Of a DNA stretch of 64,000 nucleotides, positions 56,501 through 64,000 are shown one piece after another. Location: positions 427,001 to 491,000 of the forward strand of contig CAJNDS010002173.1 in NCBI GenBank assembly GCA_905221605.1. The letters run 5' to 3'. The position numbers and the translations under genes were made by a program. The stretch's first letter is position 1; the number at the start of each line of letters is the position of its first letter. Source of the stretch: Symbiodinium natans. Lineage: Eukaryota > Sar > Dinophyceae > Suessiales > Symbiodiniaceae. The notes under the pieces are model-generated. The model ran no database searches. It had not been told where the DNA came from and was given only the letters and a program-made list of their open reading frames with translations.

Positions 56501-57370
56501 CACGCTGCTACGGCCCATCGGCAAGCATGGGGCTGGAGGTCTTGCGGGACGCCGGGGACTCCTGCAGGTGTCGGGGGTTCGCCCTACGGCCGCCTTGCTC
56601 TCTGCCTTCTGATGGTGGGGTGGACGCATCCTGCATCACCGGGTGTCGGGCGCGAGACTCACAAACAGGTTGGACGCGGGGCTTTGGCCGTGCCGCATTT
56701 TGTTGGGCTTGTTCACAAGCAACGTCAGCCCCAAACCCTTAACCCAATGAGGTTTGAGGGTTGTACATCCCTGCTGATGAATGAGCTTTCTGGAGGGCTT
56801 GTGGTTCCCCCAAATTCAAACCCCAAAACTACATCTCGCCTTCCATTGCCTGAGGCAGAACACTGGCGATCCGCAGCTTGATAGCAGAGCTTAGTGTTCG
56901 GACTTCGAAAGTTTCTGAGTTGTGGTCTTGTCTCATGGCTCTCTTAGGCTTCGGGCTTTGGGGAACGGTTCCATACGGAGATCATCCCATCAGGTATCAG
57001 TGCCCACTGCTCCATCTGGCGGTCTGGCTCATGCGCCGGAATTGGGTCATCTTCCTTTTAGAAGCAGACGCAGACCCGCTCAAGAAGGACCGGGGGGTCT
57101 GCAGCTTTCCGTTCCTCCAGTTTCTAAAAATAGAGCCCCAAACCCGAGAGTTTAGGGCATGAAGGCAAAGCTCGCCCTAAGCCCGAAACTGAGGTGTTGC
57201 AAGGAGAGTTCGAGCAGAGAGATTTCGGGCTTCTAGGCCTACACGCCCGTAAACATGCGTAAAGACAACCGGGAAGACCCCAAGCAATTTTCCTTGGAGA
57301 TGCTTTTGGAGAGGACACGGCCGGAAGAACGGCTGTGGACATCGCCTTCATGCGGTCGGGCCGTCGCCCC
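53501..57370 (+). CDS. Ankyrin-type exons flanking the LINE insertion
   Basis: Exon 53501-53590 (YNYLVKSFRDKVTGKDLLHK, LDTVPKDGR) ends at a GT donor in phase 2. Exon 56994 to about 57090 starts with the matching phase and reads YQCPLLHLAVWLMRRNWVIF, LLEADADPLKKD, a textbook ankyrin repeat. The intron between them (53591-56993) contains the LINE ORF in the same orientation. A further exon near 57300-57370 reads FGEDTAGRTAVDIAFMRSGR, the start of the next ankyrin repeat (GRTAVDIA); its border with the previous exon is not resolved. The donor near 57370 is followed by GGGAGGGTTTGTGAGGGTTT. Confidence 0.65.
54288..56420 (+). CDS. 5'-truncated non-LTR retrotransposon: reverse transcriptase, zinc finger, restriction-like endonuclease
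   Basis: An uninterrupted 710-codon frame. RT signature blocks are in order: QVGVGVPSGSEAAVHAAR (about residues 34-51), LVKLDFRNAFNAV (65-77, catalytic D69), SGVQQGDPLGPLLFALAL (118-135) and FAYLDDVVLAG (152-162, catalytic YLDD). A CCHC zinc finger, C-x2-C-x9-H-x3-C, lies at residues 460-477. The C-terminus has RPADVFVP, FDLAVTSGL and YEERKRSHL (537-589), the pattern of the restriction-like endonuclease of R2/NeSL-type LINEs. The fingers region and any N-terminal domains before the QVGVGVP block are missing, so the copy is 5'-truncated, as LINEs often are. The first ~24 residues are probably host sequence. No frameshift or stop suggests a recent insertion. No poly(A) tail or target duplication was found. 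Confidence 0.9.
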   Translation: MAMLHLLRTLMPRHVHLLCGSVREAARDQLWPLQVGVGVPSGSEAAVHAARHWLQSHSGHENRVLVKLDFRNAFNAVSRASVLREARARVPEVSSWADWCYGQSSRLRFGKHVVASTSGVQQGDPLGPLLFALALQPALAAAAAAARLDLCFAYLDDVVLAGGPADVAKALRALCEVAGQAGLILEPTKSEVVLPGAACSPDLRALPPGLVRRVGEFELLGAPIGGLAFCNQHCVTHRVDKAQACLNALAELPDSQTALLLLRHCASYTKLAYSMRVTPPAAHADALQEFDSRVRASLELIGGLQLTDRAWQQATLRVAAGGLGLRSAAKHAPAAYIASASSCSEACAALSHQYVLDLAHPAAQYNATVAPDAALPPQPVPVRQQELSSAIDAAERQALIASSAGEADRAHLQLLQQPGAGAWLLARPAEALGLALEPAFFRVLLHLRLRLPVAPSEGYCPFCDGVADRFGDHARVCPCGGDRCKRRNRLRAVLAERAHAAGLSPEIEKPNLLPARPAELGACEAGAVGESVGGGRRPADVFVPHWGLHGPAVFDLAVTSGLRCGAAAASAADGSHTCAAYEERKRSHLNTAALCRDQGLQFLPLIAESSCGGWGREAIKVWRTLGALLAAKSGDGSGAATEQLLQCLSVTLERPCCLAPPARRRAVRLHSAAKPVIPNAPKLGACDRADLCPCLSCLPSVPGLPGPFRT

Positions 57371-57771
57371 AGGGGGCGAGTTGGGAGGGTTTGTGAGGGT
57401 TTGTGAGGGTTTTAGGGTGCCGTGTTCCTGCCCCCCCGCCTTCTTTTTTTTTTTTTTTGTGTGTGTGTGTGTGTGTGCGCGCGTGGTGGGAGGGCGTTTA
57501 AGGGGGTAAAGGGTTTCGGGCTGATTCGGGCTTGGGGGATGGGGCGGGGAAGGGGGCTCACGATGTGGCTACTGAGGCAGTTGTAGTGTAGCTGCAGCGC
57601 TACCTTCTAACCCCGCGCTTGGACCTGCATCAGTGCACTGCATCAGTCCCCGCCCCTCCCCAGAGCTCCCGCCGCCGGGTTTGCAAATCCGCGTGCAGAT
57701 AGTCTCTTCAAGAAACTTCGCGCTTCCGAATTCTGCTCGCAGCCAATGTGTCGGCATGCTTCCTAGGAGAG

Positions 57772-57867
57772 GTCCTCGAGAGCGACCCTGAGGAGTGGAA
57801 GGGCAGCCGCAGCCAGGATCTGGATGTGGGCGACGACGTGCCCTGGATCGTGGACTCCAAGTTCTGA
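57772..57867 (+). CDS. Exon VLESDPEEWKGSRSQDLDVG, possible C-terminus
   Basis: After GGAGAG the frame reads VLESDPEEWKGSRSQDLDVG, continues DDVPWIVDSKF and meets a TGA at 57865-57867. The acidic, tryptophan-containing sequence is clearly coding in style. It may be a gene end, or splice through a GA donor at 57865. A (TA)n tract follows near 58008-58040. Confidence 0.5.
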   Translation, partial: VLESDPEEWKGSRSQDLDVGDDVPWIVDSKF

Positions 57868-58005
57868 CCCAAAGCCCTAAAAGGCCCTCAAAGGCCCTAA
57901 CACCTTCAGGGCGCGCTAGATGTTGACAGAGACTTTCGCTGTCTTTCCTTTAAACTCGGAGAGGCTCGGGGTGTAGAATGGGTCTTTGGTATTGCGTACT
58001 GTGTA

Positions 58006-58043
<38 letters not shown>

Positions 58044-58371
58044 CACACATATGCAGATGTACAGGGTAGGTGTTGTTGCTGTCCTCATCATTGTCGCCAT
58101 CATCCTTTTCTATTTCTAAAAGCCAAGTAAGGATCACCACCATTCCGATTACGACATATCATCGCCGTGTGACCATGATACGGAAATTATTATTCTTGTT
58201 CTCATACGTACTTCCACTGCGGAAGCAAGTACCATGTCTGCTGCAGCTGAGCTGACCTTGCAATCCCCTTCCCTAAGCCCGAAACCGTAAGTCCTCAGCA
58301 CTTCACCGTAAGTTCTACAGCCCTAAGCCCCCCCCGCCCCCCCCCAACCCCTAAACCGCAGCTGCGCTCAG

Positions 58372-59331
58372 GTCTTCATCAACTCCCGAAACCTGCAGGC
58401 CAGCGGTGGGAACGAGATGACTCTGGGTCTCCATTTTCAGGGCTTGGGGTGCAGGATTTAAGGGTTTAGGGTTTAGGTTCAGAAGGTTGCGGGGTTTTTG
58501 TGGCTTAGGCTTAGAGTCTTTCAAAGTTGGGGATTTGGGGCTGGGCTTGTGGGAGTTTGCGCAAGCTCGTGTATCACTTGAAGGTTCGGTCTTCATTGTT
58601 TCAGGCTTGTGGGTGGTAGGGTTTTCGGTGGAGGCAGACTTGTCCTCGACGCATCAGCGTTGGCGGACTGAACCATGCAACCCTACACCCTAAACCCTTT
58701 GAGCGTCGACCCTGAGCTCAAAACCCCTCGCGAATCCTGAAGAGTCGCAAGCTTGGCTCTTCGCCCTGGAGCAGGATGTCAGCCGCTTTCAAAGGACTTT
58801 CGTTTTAGGGCTTAGCTTAGGCTTTCTTTAATTCTTAGCAGGTTTGCCACAACAAGGAGACATGTTATGGGGAGGGGATGATACCGATGATGCCCCCAAG
58901 GATCTGTGCCAAAGTCTCCGACTGGCAGCTGGGGCAAATCTCGGAGGGCCGCCTCCCACCCGCGGACGACGAGGCGCCAGGGGAGTGATAAACAGGGGGG
59001 TGGGGGGGTGGGGCTGCCGGGGGAGGGGGGGGGTTGCAGGCCAACATGTCGTTCATCTCCATTCTGCCCCCTTATATTAAAATCCACTTGGAGGAAGCAT
59101 TTGCGCCCTTCACCAATCAACAAATAGGCTCAGCAGCCGAGGAGCAACGCGAATAGACCAGCTGCGCTAAGCTGCGTCTCCCGAAGTCCCCAAGCCAAGC
59201 CCCACATCCAGAGCCATCCGTAAAACTCCCCCCATTTTGAAACACCAACCCCTCAACGAGACATGCAGGTCGGCGGCATGGGTGACTTCATCTTCGCGGA
59301 CCTCCCCATGAGGGAGGTGGACTACTCGGAG
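58372..59331 (+). CDS. Two exons of the ankyrin-type train (part 10)
   Basis: Exon 58372 to about 58425 reads VFINSRNLQASGGNEMTLG. Exon 59269-59331 reads VGGMGDFIFADLPMREVDYS and has a GT donor. Both have C-rich sequence before the acceptor (CCCAACCCCTAAACC; CACCAACCCC), and the first is followed by AAGGGTTTAGGGTTTAGG. Their phases do not join directly, so another exon lies between them or one border is off. No domain is recognised. Confidence 0.5.
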
Positions 59332-59399
59332 GTGGGGGTTCTGTTTGCTGTTTTGAGGATTGAATATGTAACTACGTACACAAATACATAGTCAACACG

Positions 59400-59597
59400 A
59401 AGGAACAAATAAGTCAAGACACATACAAAACACACGAATATAAATAAGCAGATAAATAAATATAGATATAAATATAAGCATAAATATAAATATAAATATC
59501 AATATCAATAGAAATATAAATCTAAATATAAATATGAATATAAATCTAAATATAAATATAAAATATAAATAAAAATATAAATATAAAATAATAACAA
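59400..59597. repeat. AATATA-type AT-rich repeat
   Basis: Mainly AAATAT hexamers with TAAATATAAAT variants, ending where the dispersed repeat copy 2 begins. Confidence 0.85.
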
Positions 59598-59979
59598 ATA
59601 ATTGTAAACGCTTGCGCGCGCCGCCTCGGCAGCCGGGCCGGCCCCAGGACAGGAAAGGAGGAAAGAGGGTTTCGCAAAGGAAGGGCAGAGAGGTTAAAGG
59701 GGGGGGGGGGGGTGAGGTGGGGGGGGGGGGTTGTGGGGTGGGGGGGGGGGGGGGGGGTGGGGGGGGGGGTGGGGGTGGGGGGGGGGTTTTTTGAGGCATC
59801 CCCGCGGGGGCATCGGTTTGCAGCTCCTCCAAGCGATTGGGGGGGGTCCCACAGGGCGGGGGGGGGGGGGGGGGGGGTGGCGTCAGAAAATTTGGACGGG
59901 GAGAAGGGTTGGGTTAGGGGGGAAGGAGGCCCGATCCGGGTCTGCTTGTTCCAGACGCTTCTCGGCAGGAAGCCGAGGC

Positions 59980-59982
<3 letters not shown>
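59598..59982. mobile_element. Dispersed repeat, copy 2, expanded by G-runs
   Basis: Same element as 36561-36826, with CGCCTCGGC at 59622-59630 and GCCGAGGCG at 59972-59980. It is 385 bp rather than 266 bp, mostly because runs of G interrupted by T have expanded (59700-59880). It is bordered on the left by AATATA repeats and on the right by (TA)n. Confidence 0.75.
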
Positions 59983-60014
<32 letters not shown>

Positions 60015-60220
60015 ATAGCTACAAATTGTAGATATAGCTACAAATATAGATCTATAAAATAGATGAAAACATATACGTATAAAGTATATATATATATATA
60101 TAAACACACATGTATGTATGTATGTATATATATATATACACATACGTGTATGTATGTATGTATGCATGCATACATACATGCATATATATATATATATATA
60201 TATATAGTAGTGTAGTGCAG
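59983..60220. repeat. (TA)n and (TATG)n microsatellites
   Basis: Three TA tracts alternate with TATG/CATA units and a short unique segment (60010-60080). Confidence 0.9.
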
Positions 60221-60717
60221 GGAATGTAATGTGATGTAATTCAAGTGATGCACATACTTTCCTGCGCAGCCCACCCCCCCCCCCCCTCCCCCGACACTTT
60301 GCGGGCAAGGAGAGGGAAGGCGCGCGCTTGCAAAAGCGAGACGAGGCCTGCTGTAAAGGTGCAGAGTGGGCTGCTTCTAGCGCCAGAGTTCTGTGCCACC
60401 GATGACACTGATTCTGGAGAGCCATGCACCTCAAAACTCTCAGGGACCCCCCTTCAGGTGCTGACCCCAGGCTCCCAAAGCCTCATTCCGGGAGGTCTTG
60501 CGCTGCCGAGATTTTTTCTACCACACCTCAAAGGCCTGGGGGAGCTCAATCATGAGTACTTAGCTGAGGGACGTCCGTGGCCGTACCAAAAGTCTTCCAC
60601 TTAAAACCCTGTGCTTCGCTTTGCCAAGTTCACAGGGTTTGGGCCCCGCCGATTGCTGGAAGCCCCTGACCCCTGAGCCAGACATCGAATCGAAGACTAA
60701 ATCCTTGCGCCGCTTAG

Positions 60718-60781
60718 CCTTACGACGAGCTTTACACACGGAAGGTCTTGGAGCTTCTTCTGGAGAAGATCCACCGGAGAG
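60718..60781 (+). CDS. Ankyrin-like helix exon
   Basis: After GCTTAG the frame reads PYDELYTRKVLELLLEKIHR and ends at a GT donor (GTCGGT). RKVLELLLEKI is the second helix of an ankyrin repeat. From 60221 to 60717 nothing is assigned. Confidence 0.5.
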
Positions 60782-61008
60782 GTCGGTTGAAAGAGTGCCT
60801 GGCCATCGAGGTGCCCCTGTGCGGTTTCGGCGTTTGGAATGCGAGTTGGGAATTGAGCCCCCCAGCCCTGAACCTTAGCTCGGGTTGAGAGTCTTGGAGT
60901 CTTGGAGTCTTGGGGTGTCAGGGGGTGTCAGGGGCCTGGGGTGCAGGATTCCCGAAGCTTTAATGCGATCGCTGATGCTTTCCCTTTATGTGCTCCGGAG
61001 ACCTTGAG

Positions 61009-61440
61009 CAACGCAGAATCATGAACGAGTTCCGGATGCAAACCTTCTTGGTGAATGTGAGGGCCGTAGATGCAACAAGCAACAGCTCACCCTGGGGCCC
61101 CGAATGCACCACCGGGAGGAGGACCGCGATCCGTATGGTGAGCCTCGCGGCCTCGACCGGTTTCTGGAGAGAGCCGACCATCACTCGTGGTGGATCCAAC
61201 TGAGGCGCTTGGGTTTAGGGAGCTCAGGGAGCTGTACGTGCAGGAAGGGTTCGCCCTGCTCTACGATTGCTAATCTGCCCGGCAAAGCCCCGAGTTGTCA
61301 ACCCACAACTGCAAACGATATGCACGGACGGTACTGTGCATACCTGAGGAAAGAATTCGTGAGCCAGAGCTTGTTGAACTTCTTGAGCCAAGCCTATGAC
61401 ATCCGAGACTCCAGGCGGATGCTGGCATGGGTGGGGCTGT
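61009..61440 (+). CDS. Chain of small exons (part 11)
   Basis: Exons 61009-61050 (QRRIMNEFRMQTFL), 61086-61137 (LTLGPRMHHREEDRDPYG) and 61174 onward (DHHSWWIQL) join in phase through GT donors at 61051 and 61138. GAGCC is repeated around the second intron's splice sites. A fourth exon from 61349 reads KEFVSQSLLNFLSQAYDIRD, SRRMLAW, with a possible GT donor near 61431. Two introns here would be only about 36 nt long, unusually short, so part of this chain may be wrong. Confidence 0.45.
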
Positions 61441-62069
61441 GACTTTGTGGGTTTTGTGATGAGGATTGGCGTCCGAAAAGCCCTCATTGAAGAGATTCGG
61501 GCCGGCATGTGGAGTTGATGCAGACTTCGTGGTGATGTCGTGGAGTGCTGCACTTTCTCCCAATTTTTCAACAACCCCCAACTCCTCGGCCCCGGAATGC
61601 CCCCGCAAGTCCTCCCCAAACATGCTCAGTTTGCAAGGCAAAGTTCAACCCAATTGAGGACCCAAGAGCTGTCGCATCCGCTCTTCGAGTAAGGCACATG
61701 TATAAGATACCGGGAAATTGATCCATGTCCTATCGCGTCAAGCGGAAGCTGCCAGGGTGCCAGAGATACTCCTCGCCTCCACGCGCGGCGCAGCCGCAAA
61801 TAGAAGCCCATCCTGCAAGACGGGCGCGAGGTTCCCTAAGCTGGGTGGGGACCTTCTATGCTGGCTCGTAAATTCAGGGAACTGTGCTGCCAGTTCCCGG
61901 TCAACTGTGCAGCCAGGTGGGAGAAAGGCATCATGCCGTAAATTTGCCACTAGTGCACACGGGCTGCCACAACAAACCCAAAGAACGCATCCCGGCGCTC
62001 CTAAACACCCCAAACACCCTAAAGCCCGAAAAGCCCTGACCCTTAAACAGCTTGAGGCTTGTGCTCCAG

Positions 62070-63330
62070 CGACAAGCTCAAAGACCTGCAGCCTGCCCAT
62101 CGCCCGAAGAAGTCTGGCGGCTCCGTCCTGTCACTGGCTGCCTGGTGTTTGCAGATGCTTGGCCTGGAGTATCAAAGCGAGAGTTCTACTGCAGGGATAC
62201 AGTGGCTTCTGAGAAGTTCAGGAGGGTACTTGGGGATTAGGGTAGGCTCAAGGTTGTTTCTGGTATTTTCTTGTCTTCACGTCTCATGCCTCGACGTTGA
62301 TCATCACTATGCGCCTGTAGGAACAACACTGGCAAGCACACCAACAACTTGGTGCAGTTCGTCCACAAGATTCTCACCTGCTCAGACCTCCTCGAGTGCG
62401 ATGAGGGACTGCTGCTTGAGCTCCGGGCAACCGGCCACGAACGCATTGAGGTGGGGGTGTGTGGTCATGGCCATACACGACAAGGCGGTGCACTTGCACC
62501 CTGTATCCCTGCGCGCCTTGAAGCCCCCAAGTTCCCCTAAACATCTTTCAGGTGAAGATCCGCGAGCAGCTGATGGAGCAAAAGCTGGCCCGTTTCTCTC
62601 AAGAGCCCCGTAAGATCAGCCACGTCATGGATACTGTGGGGGGCTTGGGCACCAATCTGCTGGAGCTGGTGGTGCAGCACGCCAGTCACTACAAGATCTT
62701 GAAGCTTCTGCAGCTGCTGACAGACCCTGGGTTTGGGCTCTTCTCGACGCTGACCACTGCGGACTCGGAGGCCTTGCGCCTGGAGATCCACAGCGACCAG
62801 GGCGCACACCGCTTCACCCGGAGCGGGCCGCAGGAAGGTGCAGCCGGTGCAGCGGGCTGCCTGCTTGTTGAGGAACTGGCAACCGATGCGTCGGTGGTGG
62901 ACGACCGGCAGAGGTGGCGCTCCACACGAGTGAAGGGTTTGTGGCTGGAGAGGGGCAGCGGGGTCGTCTACATCATGCTGCAGACGGGGATCCTTCGCAT
63001 TCATCCGCCCGCCAACCTGCGGCCTCGGATGCTCACGAAGCTCTTCTCCCTGGCCCGCGGCCTTGACCTCCACAGCACACCCCACCCTGTGAGTTTGGCA
63101 GGGAACAGTCTTCTGGAGCTGGCTGTGGAAAGGGGGGACGCTTCCATCGTGAGGCTCCTGGCAACACACTTAGGCTTCGGCTCCATGTCGGAGCCCTCAC
63201 TGTCCACCATCCGGATCCCTGGAGGCGAAGCGACGCCTGGCCAGAAGGAGGCGCTGAAGTCCAACAACCTCTTTGGGAGAAAGGCGGCCCTTCTGGAGAG
63301 CAGCTCCAAGGACGTGAAGGCCGCAAGGTG
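62070..63330 (+). CDS. Exon chain of the ankyrin-type gene (part 12), with the longest exon
   Basis: Exons 62070-62168 (DKLKDLQPAHRPKKSGGSVL, AAWCLQMLGL), 62321-62450 (NNTGKHTNNLVQFVHKILTC...) and 62552 to about 63328 join in phase. AGGTG is repeated at the splice sites of the 101-nt intron 62451-62551. The last exon is about 780 nt and begins VKIREQLMEQKLARFSQEPR. It includes LGTNLLELVVQHASHYKILK and, near its end, GNSLLELAVERGDASIVRLL, two clear ankyrin repeats. Its donor is followed by GGAGGGTTTAGGGGTTTAGG. A possible further exon containing WLFGDVFMPVECGK lies near 63495-63540; the rest to 64000 is unassigned. Confidence 0.7.
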
Positions 63331-64000
63331 CCGCGGCACCACAGTAGCGCGTTTGGAGGGTTTAGGGGTTTAGGGGTTTGGAGGGTTTTCGGGATGCTTT
63401 TCAGCTCTTCGGGTTTCGTTGAGTTCGGCGTCTTCGTGGCCCATGGAACCTGGCTTCCAAACGCTTCCCGGGGCCCTCCCCACCCGCGAAGCCCGAGTTG
63501 GCTCTTCGGCGATGTCTTCATGCCGGTGGAGTGCGGGAAGTGGTGTAGCTGCTGGGATGCTCTATGGGGGGGGGGGTGGTGGGGATCCGAGACTCCGAAG
63601 CCAACCTCCTATTCCAGGGGATATTTCGTAAACCGGCTCTCGTTTCAAGAGAGCTTTTTTGTTTACAGGAGATACAGGAGATACAGGGATCTCTCTAAAC
63701 GAAGTCGGAGTTTGGGAAAGCATTCTGGCTTAGGGCTTCTTTCCCCTCAAGAGTCGGCTGAACCTGGGGTTTTAGGGTTTAAACTTGGCTTTGAAGGGGA
63801 GAGGCCATGGGCCCGCTGGTGAACTTTGCTGCAAATCATCAACGGTGCCAACGATGCCAACAGCGAAGATGCACCGTACGCAGCTTGCGATGCACGATTT
63901 CTAAGACAATCACTTTGCAGGTGCACAAGGGTGATCAGCCCTTGCATCCACTGATCTGCCGGATTGGCTCCAGCCCGCCTGCCGAAAATCGGCATACAGA

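Noticed and set aside
59612-60062. Gly-rich open frames
   Set aside because: Translations of G-runs and microsatellites, not genes.
1-64000. CRISPR arrays, tRNA, rRNA, bacterial operons
   Set aside because: No regular spacer array, no cloverleaf or rRNA core sequence, and gene anatomy is clearly eukaryotic.

Overview
The window looks like nuclear DNA of a dinoflagellate, probably a core, Symbiodiniaceae-like lineage. This is an inference from gene anatomy; no ribosomal or spliced-leader gene is present to name the species. The support is as follows. Every gene I can defend reads on the + strand. Coding sequence sits in many very short exons (about 14-200 nt) separated by larger introns. Several introns appear to use GC or GA donors as well as GT, and acceptors are mostly AG|G. 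The gene families (ankyrin, PPR, Kelch, Cys-rich secreted proteins, RLE-type LINEs, decapeptide repeats) are typical of these genomes.

Layout. 1-2.8 kb: a direct repeat, a GC-rich coiled-coil ORF with an apparent 1-nt frameshift, and a long ORF made of decapeptide (FxAxELKEAG) repeats. 2.8-5.6 kb: non-coding DNA with five ~140-bp tandem repeats and a field of TGTGCC/GGCACA palindromes, followed by a minus-strand retroelement remnant. 6.7-7.0 kb: an exon of a Cys-rich secreted protein. 9.3-12.4 kb: a secreted PAN/Apple + Kelch gene with introns carrying microsatellites and a hairpin element. 13.9-16.7 kb: a multi-exon gene for a two-helix membrane protein. 18.5-63.4 kb: a train of short exons, many with ankyrin-like sequence. 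I join many of them by matching splice phases, but cannot tell whether they form one giant gene or several.

Three compact genes lie inside or between these exons on the same strand: a PPR protein with an N-terminal signal peptide (38.5-39.7 kb), an OB-fold/GSTCD-like methyltransferase (49.25-50.9 kb), and a 5'-truncated LINE with reverse transcriptase, zinc finger and restriction-like endonuclease (54.3-56.4 kb). The LINE lies within an intron whose two flanking exons join in phase.

The most interesting signal is in the introns. Many are bounded by direct repeats of 5-10 nt that span both splice sites (best: CAAGGCCTCT and TCCAGGAGAG), as expected if introns were inserted like transposons (introners). 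Many introns also start with G-rich TTTAGGG-like words and end with C-rich CCCTAAA-like words, so exons are flanked in the orientation of telomeres and each intron could fold back on itself. Some introns carry MITE-like hairpins, one ending 5 nt before an exon. All exon borders are manual predictions without transcript data.
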